NCBI RefSeq assembly: GCF_023008405.1
Contig: NZ_CP095376.1
Location: 7,854,501-7,918,500 of the forward strand
Length of the DNA stretch: 64,000 bases
Origin: Amycolatopsis sp. FBCC-B4732
GTDB taxonomy: Bacteria; Actinomycetota; Actinomycetes; Mycobacteriales; Pseudonocardiaceae
Direction of reading: 5' to 3'
Notes under the pieces: model-generated
What the model was told of the DNA's origin: nothing
Database searches by the model: none
What the model saw: only the letters and a program-made list of their open reading frames with translations
Program-made: the position numbers and the translations under genes
Part shown: positions 51,644 through 59,421 of the stretch, piece by piece
Layout of the letters: every line of letters starts with the position of its first letter
Position numbering within the stretch: position 1 is the stretch's first letter

Positions 51644-52783
51644 TCAGCGCAGTGAGCGCAAGAACGTCCGCAAGTCGCCGATCAGCGCGTCCGGTTCCTC
51701 CAACGCCGCGAAGTGGCCCCCACTCGGGAACTCCGTCCACCGGACGATCTTGTCCGTTCGCTCCGCCAGTTCCCGGATCGGCAGCCCGATGTCGTCCGGG
51801 AACACCGCCACCGCCGTCGGGACCGTGTTCGCCGGCGGCGGGGCTCCCCAGCCGCCCGTCAAAGCCGCGTACAGCCGGGCCGACGAGTTCGCCGTCTCCG
51901 TGAACCAATAAATCGACACATCAGCCAGCAGGTCGTCGCGGTCGATCACGTCCGCCGTCGTGTTCGAAAAGGAGCGGAACTTCTCCGCGATCCACGCCAG
52001 CTGGCCCGCCGGGGAGTCGTGCAGGCCGTACGCCAGGGTCTGCGGCTTCGTCGCCTGGATCATCGCGTAGCCCGTGCCCGACATCGAGAACGCCTGGCCC
52101 TTCTCCAGCGAACGCCGGCCCAGCGCCTGATCCGCCAAACCCTCCAGATCGGCCGGAGTCCGGACCACCGCCGACGCCAGCATCGTCACGTGGATGCCGA
52201 GCAGGCGCGAAGGGAACTGGACCGCCAGCTCGCGCGAGATGATCGCGCCCCAGTCGCCGCCGTGGGCGGCGAAGCGCTCGTAACCCAGGGACGTCATCAG
52301 CGAAGCGAACGCCCTCGCCACGCGGTCCGGGCCCCAGTCCGGGGTCGGGGTCGGGCCCGAGAAGCCGTAGCCCGGGATCGACGGGACCACCACCGTCAGC
52401 GCGTCCGCCGGGTCGCCGCCGTACGCGCGCGGGTCCGTCAGCGGGCCGATCACGTCCAGGAACTCCACGATCGAGCCCGGCCAGCCGTGCGTCAGCAACA
52501 CCGGTGTCGCCGACGGCTCCGGGGACACCACGTGCAGGAAGTGCACGTTCGTCCCGTCGATCGTCGTCGTGAACTGCGGGAACGCGTTCAGCCGCGCCTC
52601 CTGCGCCCGCCAGTCGAAGCCCGTCCGCCAGTACTCCGCCAGCTCGCGCACGTAGTCCACCGGCGCCCCGAGCCGCCAGCCGGTGTCGGCGGGCTGGTCG
52701 GGCCAGCGGGTGTTCGCCAGGCGGTTGCGGAGGTCGTCGAGGGCGGCTTGGGGGACGTCGATGCGGAACGGGGTGATCGTCAT
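51644..52783 (-). CDS. Epoxide hydrolase (EHN-type alpha/beta-hydrolase)
   Basis: This 379-residue protein has the N-terminal EHN domain ([53 protein letters not shown]) followed by an alpha/beta-hydrolase. Catalytic features: oxyanion HGWPGS, nucleophile Asp in [13 protein letters not shown], lid Tyr in IYWFTET, and His in [13 protein letters not shown]. It opens epoxides to diols in the cytoplasm. It starts 3 bases after the stop of pseG on the same strand and has no clear ribosome site of its own, so it is translated from the pse mRNA. Whether it has any role in the sugar pathway is unknown; it may only share the transcript. Confidence 0.9.
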   Translation of the reverse strand: MTITPFRIDVPQAALDDLRNRLANTRWPDQPADTGWRLGAPVDYVRELAEYWRTGFDWRAQEARLNAFPQFTTTIDGTNVHFLHVVSPEPSATPVLLTHGWPGSIVEFLDVIGPLTDPRAYGGDPADALTVVVPSIPGYGFSGPTPTPDWGPDRVARAFASLMTSLGYERFAAHGGDWGAIISRELAVQFPSRLLGIHVTMLASAVVRTPADLEGLADQALGRRSLEKGQAFSMSGTGYAMIQATKPQTLAYGLHDSPAGQLAWIAEKFRSFSNTTADVIDRDDLLADVSIYWFTETANSSARLYAALTGGWGAPPPANTVPTAVAVFPDDIGLPIRELAERTDKIVRWTEFPSGGHFAALEEPDALIGDLRTFLRSLR

Positions 52784-52786
52784 GCC

Positions 52787-53764
52787 TCAACGATAGGAAG
52801 CACCGCGGACAGAACCGGTCCGCGATTCCACCGAATCGAGCACCCGATCCACGCCGAGGCCGTCCACTGTGGACGACGCCGTGGCCGACAGCGAGCGGCG
52901 GAGCGAGTCGTCAGAAAGCAGCGAGCGCAGCACCTCCGTCACCGCGGGCAGCCGCGAAGCGAGGGACTCCGCGGGGCCGAGCCCGGCCGCCAGGCCCAGC
53001 TCCAGCGCCGCCCGGTAGCCCGGCTCCTGGTTGTCGACCAGCCGGACCGCCGCCGTCGGGACGCCGAGGCAGCACAGCTCCACGAACGTCACCCCGGACG
53101 CGCTCACCGCGACGTCGGTCGTCGCCAGGATGTCCAGCAGCGCCGGGCTCGGCGGGGACACCCGGATCGACTGCCCGGGGAGCAACGCAGGCAGCGAAGG
53201 CTCCCCGCGCACCAGGGCGTCCGCTACGAACGGCAGCTCGGTGTCGCGAAGCGCGCGAAGCAGCAACCCGACCGTCGCGGACCACTCCGCGCCGCCGCCC
53301 AGGACCACGGTGACGTGCAGCGGCGGCCCGGAAGGCGCCCGGCGCGTCTCCCGCACGACGTCCCGGAGCGGCGCGTACTCGATGCCGCGCAGCAGGACGT
53401 CCGAGCCGTCGTCGGGCCGGGGCGAAGGCGCGAAGCTCGAGTCCACGACGATGTCGGCGGGACGGCGGCCGAAGACGTCGTCCTCGATCGACACCAGCAG
53501 GGCGCCGGCCGCGTTGACCTCGGGCCGCACGTCGCCGAGGCCGTAGTGGTCGACGACGACCGCGTCGAACCCGGTCGCGTCGAACGCCACCCGTGAGACG
53601 CCCAGCTCGTCGAAGCGCGAGGCGAGCCATTCGGCGTTGTCGGCCCGGCCCGCGAAGGCGACCGAAAAGCCCCGCGCCACCGCCCGCTCGGCGTAGGCGA
53701 CCATCCGCGCGATGTGGCCGGCGCCGATCGACGCCGACGCGTCCGCGCGCAGCAGCAGCCTCAC
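52787..53764 (-). CDS. pseG: UDP-sugar hydrolase PseG (pseudaminic acid biosynthesis)
   Basis: This 325-residue protein has the PseG/MurG-like two-lobe fold. RADASASIGAGHIARMVAYAE is the N-terminal donor loop with the G-x-GH-x-x-R motif that carries the catalytic His. VVVDHYGL, VVLGGGAEWS (GGG before the UDP site) and SASGVTFVELCCLGVPTAAV (UDP-binding helix) follow. It removes UDP from UDP-2,4-diacetamido-2,4,6-trideoxy-L-altrose, step 4 of CMP-pseudaminic acid synthesis. This hydrolase, not a NeuC/LegG-type 2-epimerase, argues for pseudaminic rather than legionaminic acid. It overlaps the cytidylyltransferase gene by 4 bases (ATGA). Confidence 0.9.
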   Translation of the reverse strand: MRLLLRADASASIGAGHIARMVAYAERAVARGFSVAFAGRADNAEWLASRFDELGVSRVAFDATGFDAVVVDHYGLGDVRPEVNAAGALLVSIEDDVFGRRPADIVVDSSFAPSPRPDDGSDVLLRGIEYAPLRDVVRETRRAPSGPPLHVTVVLGGGAEWSATVGLLLRALRDTELPFVADALVRGEPSLPALLPGQSIRVSPPSPALLDILATTDVAVSASGVTFVELCCLGVPTAAVRLVDNQEPGYRAALELGLAAGLGPAESLASRLPAVTEVLRSLLSDDSLRRSLSATASSTVDGLGVDRVLDSVESRTGSVRGASYR

Positions 53765-54507
53765 GAACCGACCTTCTTCTGCTCGACGTGCGCGTTCAGC
53801 GCCACCAGGTCCGGCCGCGAACGCAGCAGCGCGACCACCGCCCGCCAGTCCCCGACGCCGTCACCCAGCGACGTCACCAAAGCGGACAGCAGCTCCCAGT
53901 CCTCCGCGGTGTCGAGCGTCACGCGCAGGTCGTCGGCGGCCGGGCTCACCACGACCCCAGCGCACGAATACCGCGTCGGCTGCGAGTAGATGCCCGAAGT
54001 CACGTGTTCGCGGTCCGCGCCGGAAGCGGTAGCGACCTGCTCCAGGAGCACGGACGCCCGCACCAGCTCGGCGTCGAAGCCGCGCGGCAGCGTCCGGACC
54101 AGCGTCGTGCTGACGTAGTCGAGCGACGGCTGGGCACGCCACAGCGTCGCGAGCTGGCCGATCAGCGCCGGGTCCAGCAGCGGGCAGTCCGCGGTGAGCC
54201 TGATCACGGCGTCCGCGGGGTGCTCGCGCAGCGCGACGGCGAACCGCTCGAGGACGTCGTCGAGCGGGCCACGTACGACATGGGCACCGCAGCGGGCGGC
54301 CTCGGCGGCGACGTCGTCGTCGGAGGCGTCCGAGGAGGTCGCGACCACCACCTGGTCGACGCCGGGAGCGGCCGCCGCGGCCCGGACGACCCAGCCCAGC
54401 ACGCTGCGGCCGGCCAGCGGGCGCAGCACCTTGCCGGGCAGCCGGGTCGAGCTCGACCGGGCCTGGATGACGGCGTTGACCACGGGCGCTTCACGCATGG
54501 GTGACAT
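53761..54507 (-). CDS. pseF: CMP-nonulosonic acid synthetase-like cytidylyltransferase (PseF/SpsF type)
   Basis: This 248-residue nucleotidyltransferase has the N-terminal signature VNAVIQARSSSTRLPGKVLRPLAG, VVVATSSDASDD, VRGPLDDVLERF and VIRLTADCPLLDP. These are the marks of the SpsF/COG1861 branch of CMP-sugar synthetases. Several pse clusters use this form in place of the Campylobacter-type PseF. It should activate the free nonulosonic acid with CTP. It overlaps pseG and is divergent from pseB with only 41 bp between the starts. An internal ATG at 54498 could be the true start. The name is assigned from context. Confidence 0.82.
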   Translation of the reverse strand: MSPMREAPVVNAVIQARSSSTRLPGKVLRPLAGRSVLGWVVRAAAAAPGVDQVVVATSSDASDDDVAAEAARCGAHVVRGPLDDVLERFAVALREHPADAVIRLTADCPLLDPALIGQLATLWRAQPSLDYVSTTLVRTLPRGFDAELVRASVLLEQVATASGADREHVTSGIYSQPTRYSCAGVVVSPAADDLRVTLDTAEDWELLSALVTSLGDGVGDWRAVVALLRSRPDLVALNAHVEQKKVGS

Positions 54508-54548
54508 GATGGCCGACGGCCACAGTCACCGAAACGCGGAGGTCAACG

Positions 54549-55532
54549 ATGTCCGAGCTGGATGGCTCCAGCATCCTGCTCACCGGCGGGACCGGTTCCT
54601 TCGGCAAGGCGTTCATCGCGCACGCCCTCGCCGAACTGAACCCGAGCCGGCTGGTCGTGCTCTCCCGCGACGAGCTGAAGCAGTACGAGGCCCGGCAGTT
54701 GTTCGACGACGACCCGCGGCTGCGCTGGTTCATCGGCGACATCCGCGACCGCCGCCGGCTCGAGCGCGCCATGCACGGCGTCGACTACGTCGTGCACGCC
54801 GCCGCGCTCAAGCAGGTCGACACCGGTGAGTACAACCCGTTCGAATTCGTCCAGACCAACGTTGTGGGCTCGCAGAACGTGATCGAGGCCGCGATCGACA
54901 CGGGCGTCAAGAAGGTCGTCGCGCTGTCGACGGACAAGGCGTCCAGCCCGATCAACCTCTACGGCGCCACCAAGCTGTGCGCCGACCGGATGTTCATCAG
55001 CGGCAACCACTACGCGGCCGCGCACGTGACGCGCTTCTCCGTGGTCCGCTACGGCAACGTGATGGGCTCGCGCGGCAGCGTCATCCCGTTCTTCCGGAAG
55101 CTGGCCGAAAAGGGCGAGTCGCTGCCGATCACGCACAAGGAGATGACCCGCTTCTGGATCACGCTCCCGCAGGCCGTGCGGTTCGTCGTCGACTCGTTCG
55201 ACCAGATGCACGGCGGCGAGCTGTACGTGCCGCGGATCCCGAGCATGCGGCTGGTCGACCTGGCCCAGGCGATCGCGCCGGGCAGCGAGATGCACGAGGT
55301 CGGCATCCGCCCGGGTGAGAAGCTGCACGAGGAGATGATCGCCCCCGACGACGCGCGCCGGACGGTCAAGCTCGAGGACCGCTACGTCGTGCAGCCGCAC
55401 CTCGCGGGCTGGGGCTACCAGGAGCCCGAAGGCGGCACGCCGATGCCGGAGGGCTTCGCCTACCGCTCGGACACCAACGACCTCTGGCTGAACCCCGAAG
55501 AGCTGCGCGACCTGGTCGAACAGCATGGCTGA
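54549..55532 (+). CDS. pseB: UDP-GlcNAc 4,6-dehydratase (inverting) PseB
   Basis: This 327-residue extended SDR has ILLTGGTGSFGKAF as its NAD loop, RDELKQYEARQLF and WFIGDIRDRRRL. The family-defining AAALKQVDTGEYNPFEFVQTNV lies next to the catalytic DKASSPINLYGATK (Lys and Asp of the inverting dehydratase, Y-G-A-T-K). RYGNVMGSRGSVIPFF and EMTRFWITLPQAV also match FlaA1/PseB. It removes water and inverts C5 of UDP-GlcNAc, giving the first intermediate of the Pse pathway. A good ribosome site, GGAGG, precedes the ATG. pseC begins inside its last 8 bases. Confidence 0.95.
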   Translation: MSELDGSSILLTGGTGSFGKAFIAHALAELNPSRLVVLSRDELKQYEARQLFDDDPRLRWFIGDIRDRRRLERAMHGVDYVVHAAALKQVDTGEYNPFEFVQTNVVGSQNVIEAAIDTGVKKVVALSTDKASSPINLYGATKLCADRMFISGNHYAAAHVTRFSVVRYGNVMGSRGSVIPFFRKLAEKGESLPITHKEMTRFWITLPQAVRFVVDSFDQMHGGELYVPRIPSMRLVDLAQAIAPGSEMHEVGIRPGEKLHEEMIAPDDARRTVKLEDRYVVQPHLAGWGYQEPEGGTPMPEGFAYRSDTNDLWLNPEELRDLVEQHG

Positions 55533-56655
55533 GTTCCTCCCCTACGGCCGCCAGTCGATCAGCGAAGAGGACATCCAAGCCGTCGTCGACGTCCTGCGCG
55601 GCGACTGGCTGACCACCGGGCCCGCGGTCCAGCGGTTCGAGACGGACCTCGCCGGGCACACCGGCGGCACGCCCGCGGTCGCCGTGACCTCGGGCACCGC
55701 CGCCCTGCACGTGGCCTACGCGGCCGCCGGGGTCAAGCCGGGTGACGAGGTCGTCACGTCGCCGATGACGTTCGTTGCCACCGCCGCGACGGCCGCGCTG
55801 TTCGGCGCGAAGGTGGTCTTCGCCGACGTCGAACCGGACACCGGCAACCTCGACGTCGAGGCAGCGGAGGCCGCGGTGACGGAACGCACGAAGGTCGTCG
55901 CCGCCGTCGACTACGCCGGCCACCCGGCCGAACTGGACGCGCTGGGCGAGCTCGCCCACGGCGCGGGCGCGCTGCTCCTGGAAGACGCCGCGCACTCGGT
56001 CGGCGGGTCCTGGCAGGGCCGGCCGGTGGGCTCGGTCGCCGACCTGACGACGTTCTCGTTCTTCCCGACCAAGAACCTCACCACGGCCGAAGGCGGCGCC
56101 GTCGTCACGCCCGACGCGGGCCTGCTCGACCGGGCGCGGAAGTTCCGCAACCACGGCCTGGTCCGCGACCGCGCCGAGCAGCGCTACCCGGACGAAGGCG
56201 GCTGGCACCAGGAAGTCCACGAGTTCGGGCTGAACTACCGCCTGCCGGACGTCCTCTGCGCGCTCGGGTCCAGCCAGCTCACCCGGCTCGCGGAGTTCAA
56301 GAAGCGCCGCGCCGAGATCCACGCCCGGTACTCCGCGGCCCTGGCCGACGTCGACGGCGTGGCGACACCGCCGAGCCGCCCCGGCGCCGACCCGGTGTGG
56401 CACCTGTACCCGCTGCGGGTCCTCGAAGGCCGCCGGAAGGCCCTGTTCGAGCACCTGCGCGGCGCCGGCATCGGCGTCCAGGTGAACTACATCCCGGCGT
56501 ACTGGCACCCGGTCTTCGAGGACCTCGGCTACCGGCGCGGGCTCTGCCCGAACGCCGAGGCGTACTACGAGCAGGAGCTCTCGCTGCCGCTGTTCCCGGC
56601 GCTGACGGACGCCGACGTCGACCGCGTCGTCGACGCCGTGCGCGCGTTCTTCTAG
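55525..56655 (+). CDS. pseC: UDP-4-amino sugar aminotransferase PseC
   Basis: This 376-residue DegT/DnrJ/EryC1-type PLP aminotransferase has YGRQSISEEDIQAVVDVLRGDWLTTGPAV, TSGTAALHVAYAA, SPMTFVATAATA, EDAAHSVGG, the PLP Lys in FSFFPTKNLTTAEGG, and the C-terminal VWHLYPLRV and GIGVQVNYIPAYWHP. The Lys-bearing motif F-P-T-K-N-L-T is typical of PseC. It transfers an amino group from Glu to the 4-keto sugar. It is translationally coupled to pseB by overlap; its stop overlaps the convergent pseI stop by 3 bases. Confidence 0.94.
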   Translation: MAEFLPYGRQSISEEDIQAVVDVLRGDWLTTGPAVQRFETDLAGHTGGTPAVAVTSGTAALHVAYAAAGVKPGDEVVTSPMTFVATAATAALFGAKVVFADVEPDTGNLDVEAAEAAVTERTKVVAAVDYAGHPAELDALGELAHGAGALLLEDAAHSVGGSWQGRPVGSVADLTTFSFFPTKNLTTAEGGAVVTPDAGLLDRARKFRNHGLVRDRAEQRYPDEGGWHQEVHEFGLNYRLPDVLCALGSSQLTRLAEFKKRRAEIHARYSAALADVDGVATPPSRPGADPVWHLYPLRVLEGRRKALFEHLRGAGIGVQVNYIPAYWHPVFEDLGYRRGLCPNAEAYYEQELSLPLFPALTDADVDRVVDAVRAFF

Positions 56656-57701
56656 AGCAGGTCCCAGGTCAGGGGCGTGCCCTTCGCGGCGTCGACGCGG
56701 AAGGTGCGCCCCACGACCGTGGTGATCTCGGCCGGGGCCAGGCCGCCCGCGGGCCGGATCGACCGGACGTTGGCCGCGGTGACCTCGTCCCCGGCGCGGA
56801 CGTCCTCGACGACGTAGAGGGACCGGCGCAGCCGCAGCCCCTCTTTCTCGCTCTCCCGCGGGCCCAGCACGGGCTCGCCGAGGGCTTCCCACGCCCGGTG
56901 CGTCTCGGTCACCAGCGCGGCCAGCTCCGCCGGCTCCAGCGAGAACTCCGAGTCGACGCCGCCGTCCGCACGGGCCAGCGTGACGTGCTTCTCGATGGCG
57001 ACCGCGCCGAGCGCGACCGCGGCGACCGGCGCCCCGATGCCCGGAGTGTGGTCCGACAGCCCCACCAGCGTCTGCGTCAGGCCCGCCAGCAGCGGCAGGC
57101 CGCGCAGGTTGCTCTCCCGCGGGGACGCCGGGTAGCTCGCCGTGCAGCCGAGCACGATCAGCTGGTCGTTACCCGCTTCCCGCGCGGTCCGCACGGCCGC
57201 GTCGATTTCGGCGACGTTCGCCATCCCGGTCGAGATGACCAGCGGCTTCCCGGTGCGCGCGCACAGCTCGATCAGCGGCAGGTCGACGATCTCCGACGAC
57301 GCGATCTTGTACGCCGGCGCGTCCAGGGACTCCAGCAGCTCGACCGCCGTCGGGTCGAACGGGCTGGAAAAGATTTCCAGCCCGCGAGCGCGGGCCCGTT
57401 CGAACAGCGGCGCGTGCCACTCCCACGGCGTGTGGGCCTTTTCGTACAGTTTGTACAGGTTTTCCCCGCCCCACAGGGAGTGCGAGTCCCCGATCCGGAA
57501 CGCCGGGGTGTCGACGTCGATGGTGATCGTGTCGGGGCGGTAGGTCTGCAGCTTGACCGCCTGCGCGCCGGTCTCGGCGATGGCGTCGATGATCGACAGC
57601 GCGCGGTCCAGGTCGCCGTTGTGGTTGCCGGACATCTCGGCGATGACGAACGGCGCGTGGCCGGGGCCGATCGTGTGCGCGCCGAACCGGATGTCGTGCA
57701 T
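56652..57701 (-). CDS. pseI: Pseudaminic acid synthase PseI (NeuB family)
   Basis: This 349-residue protein has a TIM-barrel NeuB domain (1-280) with FVIAEMSGNHNGDLDRALSIIDAIAETGAQAVKLQTYRPDT (PseI-type VIAEMSGNHNG), FSSPFDPTAVELLE, YKIASSEIVDLPL and LSDHTPG. The C-terminal antifreeze-like SAF domain follows (about 290-349, RRSLYVVEDVRAGDEVTAANVRSIRPAGG). It condenses the free hexose with phosphoenolpyruvate to give the nine-carbon acid. The M-S-G-N-H form and length fit PseI better than LegI or NeuB. GGGGAGGCACC precedes the ATG. Confidence 0.93.
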   Translation of the reverse strand: MHDIRFGAHTIGPGHAPFVIAEMSGNHNGDLDRALSIIDAIAETGAQAVKLQTYRPDTITIDVDTPAFRIGDSHSLWGGENLYKLYEKAHTPWEWHAPLFERARARGLEIFSSPFDPTAVELLESLDAPAYKIASSEIVDLPLIELCARTGKPLVISTGMANVAEIDAAVRTAREAGNDQLIVLGCTASYPASPRESNLRGLPLLAGLTQTLVGLSDHTPGIGAPVAAVALGAVAIEKHVTLARADGGVDSEFSLEPAELAALVTETHRAWEALGEPVLGPRESEKEGLRLRRSLYVVEDVRAGDEVTAANVRSIRPAGGLAPAEITTVVGRTFRVDAAKGTPLTWDLL

Positions 57702-57727
57702 GGTGCCTCCCCGGGGTGGACTGCGGG

Positions 57728-58180
57728 TCAGCTCAGAGTCTTGCGCAGCTGCCGGAAGCCGCTGACGGCAGGCGCGGCTTCGGCGTAACCCGCCTTCTCG
57801 AACAGCTTCCCCGAAGCCGCGTTGTCCTGGTGGACGGCGGCGAACACGGTCCGGACGCCGAGGCGGTCGCGGGCGGCCCGCTCGCCCTCGGCGAGCACGG
57901 CCCCGGACAAGCCCCGGCCGCGGCTCTCGGGCGCCAGCGTGATGCTGACCTCCCAGCCGTCGCCGTCGCGCCGGTCGAACCGGACGGTGCCGACCGGCGC
58001 CTCTTCGTGCTCGACGACGAGCAGCAGCCGCGCCGGGTCGGCGAGCACCCCGCGCAGCCACGCGAGGTGCTCGGCCAGGGCCACCACGGCCGTCGAGCGC
58101 GACGACCGCCGCGTCCGCGGGTCGTTGCGCCAGCCCAGCAGCAGCTCGGCGTCCGCTTCGGTGGCTTCCCGGGCGTGCAA
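57728..58180 (-). CDS. pseH: N-acetyltransferase PseH-like (GNAT)
   Basis: This 150-residue GNAT protein has REATEADAELLLGWRNDPRTRRSS, the W-R-N-D-P opening common to nonulosonate-pathway acetyltransferases (PseH, NeuD-like). VEVSITLAPESRGRGLSGAVLAEGE is the acetyl-CoA loop (R-G-R-G-L), and VHQDNAASGKLFEKAGY is motif B. It should acetylate the 4-amino group of the PseC product. The start is uncertain: TTG at 58180 overlaps no good ribosome site but leaves the motif intact. It lies between the coiled-coil gene and pseI on the same strand. Confidence 0.8.
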   Translation of the reverse strand: MHAREATEADAELLLGWRNDPRTRRSSRSTAVVALAEHLAWLRGVLADPARLLLVVEHEEAPVGTVRFDRRDGDGWEVSITLAPESRGRGLSGAVLAEGERAARDRLGVRTVFAAVHQDNAASGKLFEKAGYAEAAPAVSGFRQLRKTLS

Positions 58181-58181
58181 G

Positions 58182-58616
58182 CTACTGGGCGACGGGCTCT
58201 TCGACCCGGTCCTCGAGGCGGCGCAGCCGGTCCTCGTAGCGCGAGATGCCGGCCAGCCGGACGCGGATCTGGGCGTGCTGGCGCTGGATCTCCTCGATCA
58301 GCGTGCGGGCCTCGGCGACCTGGGGCGCGTCGCCGGTGGGCACGAGCGAAATCGACTCGCGGAGCGTCTCCAGGCGGCCCTCCTGCGCGGCCACGTGCGG
58401 GATCAGGCGGTCGAGCTCGGCACGGGCCCAGCGCAGGTCACCACGGGCCTGCTCGAGGTTGTGCTCGGCGCTGTCGAGCCGGCGCCGGTGGTCGGCGGTC
58501 GCGTGCTCGAGGTTGTTGACGCGGTCGGCGAGCGCGCGGGTGCGTTCGTCGACGCGGAAGTCGATCAGCCGGGCGATCCGGTCGACGAAGCCTCTGCCCA
58601 GTTTCTGCACAGCCAT
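58182..58616 (-). CDS. Coiled-coil protein of the pse cluster
   Basis: This 144-residue protein is almost wholly helical and charged, with heptad-like spacing of Leu/Ala (for example ALADRVNNLEHATADHRRRLD, and RWARAELDRLIPHVAAQEGRLETL in two parts). No catalytic motif, signal or membrane span is seen. Its place between the GT29-like gene and pseH suggests it helps glycan assembly, perhaps as a scaffold or length-control protein, but this is inference. The ATG at 58616 follows GGACCCACCC-type sequence without a strong ribosome site. Confidence 0.75.
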   Translation of the reverse strand: MAVQKLGRGFVDRIARLIDFRVDERTRALADRVNNLEHATADHRRRLDSAEHNLEQARGDLRWARAELDRLIPHVAAQEGRLETLRESISLVPTGDAPQVAEARTLIEEIQRQHAQIRVRLAGISRYEDRLRRLEDRVEEPVAQ

Positions 58617-58650
58617 GGGTGGGTCCTTACGTGGAGGTGGGGACGCGCGT

Positions 58651-59307
58651 TCAGCGCAGGAGGGTGGTGTCGCCGGTCTTCGTCCAGGAGTCCAGCAGCC
58701 GCCCTTCGGCGGCGATCTGGTGCTCCGGCCCGACGATGCAGGAGTCGCCGGCGGCGTGCTCCCACGAGGTCTGGTCCGGGTTGTCGATGAACGAGAACCC
58801 GGTGAGCACGAGCTGCGCGGTCGGGAACGACGTCCGCGCGATCCACGCCGCGAGCGTGCCGGTGGTCGACCACGTCGGCTCGTCGCGCGTCGGCAGGCCC
58901 AGCGCGTCCGACAGCGGCAGCACGACCTCGCGGTTCGACACCGGGACCGCGCCGAGGTCGGCGGGCCACCAGCCCGGCAGGTCCTCCGGCTCCCAGTGCA
59001 TGCGCCCGGGCTCGACCAGCAGGTAGAGGCGCCTGCGGTAGTCCTGGAAGACGTACGGGGTGGCCCGGATCGCCCGGTTGAACACCACGACGTGCGTCCG
59101 GGAGCCGACGACCTCCTCACCGGGCTTGTCGACGACGAAGCCGTTGACCCGGATGACCAGGTCGCACGCGTCGATCGCCTTCGCGCGCTGGGGGTCGGGC
59201 GGGAGCGGCTGGTTGCCGACCACGGCCACCGAACGCGGGTCGGGCCGGTCGGCGTACGCCGCGAGCAGGTTGACCATCAGGCTCGCCGCGCCGAGAGCAG
59301 CAGTCAT
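58651..59307 (-). CDS. GT29-type sialyltransferase-like glycosyltransferase
   Basis: This 218-residue protein carries, in order, all four features of eukaryotic-type GT29 sialyltransferases. Sialylmotif L-like VAVVGN then DLVIRVN and GSRTHVVVFN (about 27-78) comes first. Sialylmotif S-like STTGTLAAWIA and LVLTGF (about 147-171), a SWEH segment resembling motif III (181-184), and the motif VS signature H-x4-E, His196 to Glu201, complete the set. Fold length is short. The N-terminus has a hydrophobic helix (MTAALGAASLMVNLLAAY); with a GTG start at 59358 this becomes a longer signal anchor. Next to a CMP-Pse pathway, the simplest reading is transfer of a nonulosonic acid from CMP to an envelope glycan. 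Such genes are rare in bacteria. A TACTTT box lies 8 bases before the ATG. Confidence 0.78.
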   Translation of the reverse strand: MTAALGAASLMVNLLAAYADRPDPRSVAVVGNQPLPPDPQRAKAIDACDLVIRVNGFVVDKPGEEVVGSRTHVVVFNRAIRATPYVFQDYRRRLYLLVEPGRMHWEPEDLPGWWPADLGAVPVSNREVVLPLSDALGLPTRDEPTWSTTGTLAAWIARTSFPTAQLVLTGFSFIDNPDQTSWEHAAGDSCIVGPEHQIAAEGRLLDSWTKTGDTTLLR

Positions 59308-59408
59308 AAGCCGAGAAAGTACCAGCACAAAGGTCACCGGCCCCCCGGTATCGGCCACTCGGCTCTACCACAGCGGCGGGGTGGGCCGGACGCCGCTCAT
59401 CCCATCGG

Positions 59409-59414
59409 TACCCT
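59409..59414 (+). promoter_or_regulatory. -10 box of the wzm-wzt-glfT1 operon, probably leaderless
   Basis: TACCCT ends 7 bases before the GTG at 59422. Confidence 0.5.
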
Positions 59415-59421
59415 CGTCCAC

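Noticed and set aside
51644..59307. Legionaminic or sialic acid pathway
   Set aside because: The hydrolase is of the PseG type rather than a NeuC/LegG 2-epimerase, and the dehydratase is the inverting PseB type, so pseudaminic acid fits better. Not fully excluded without phylogeny.
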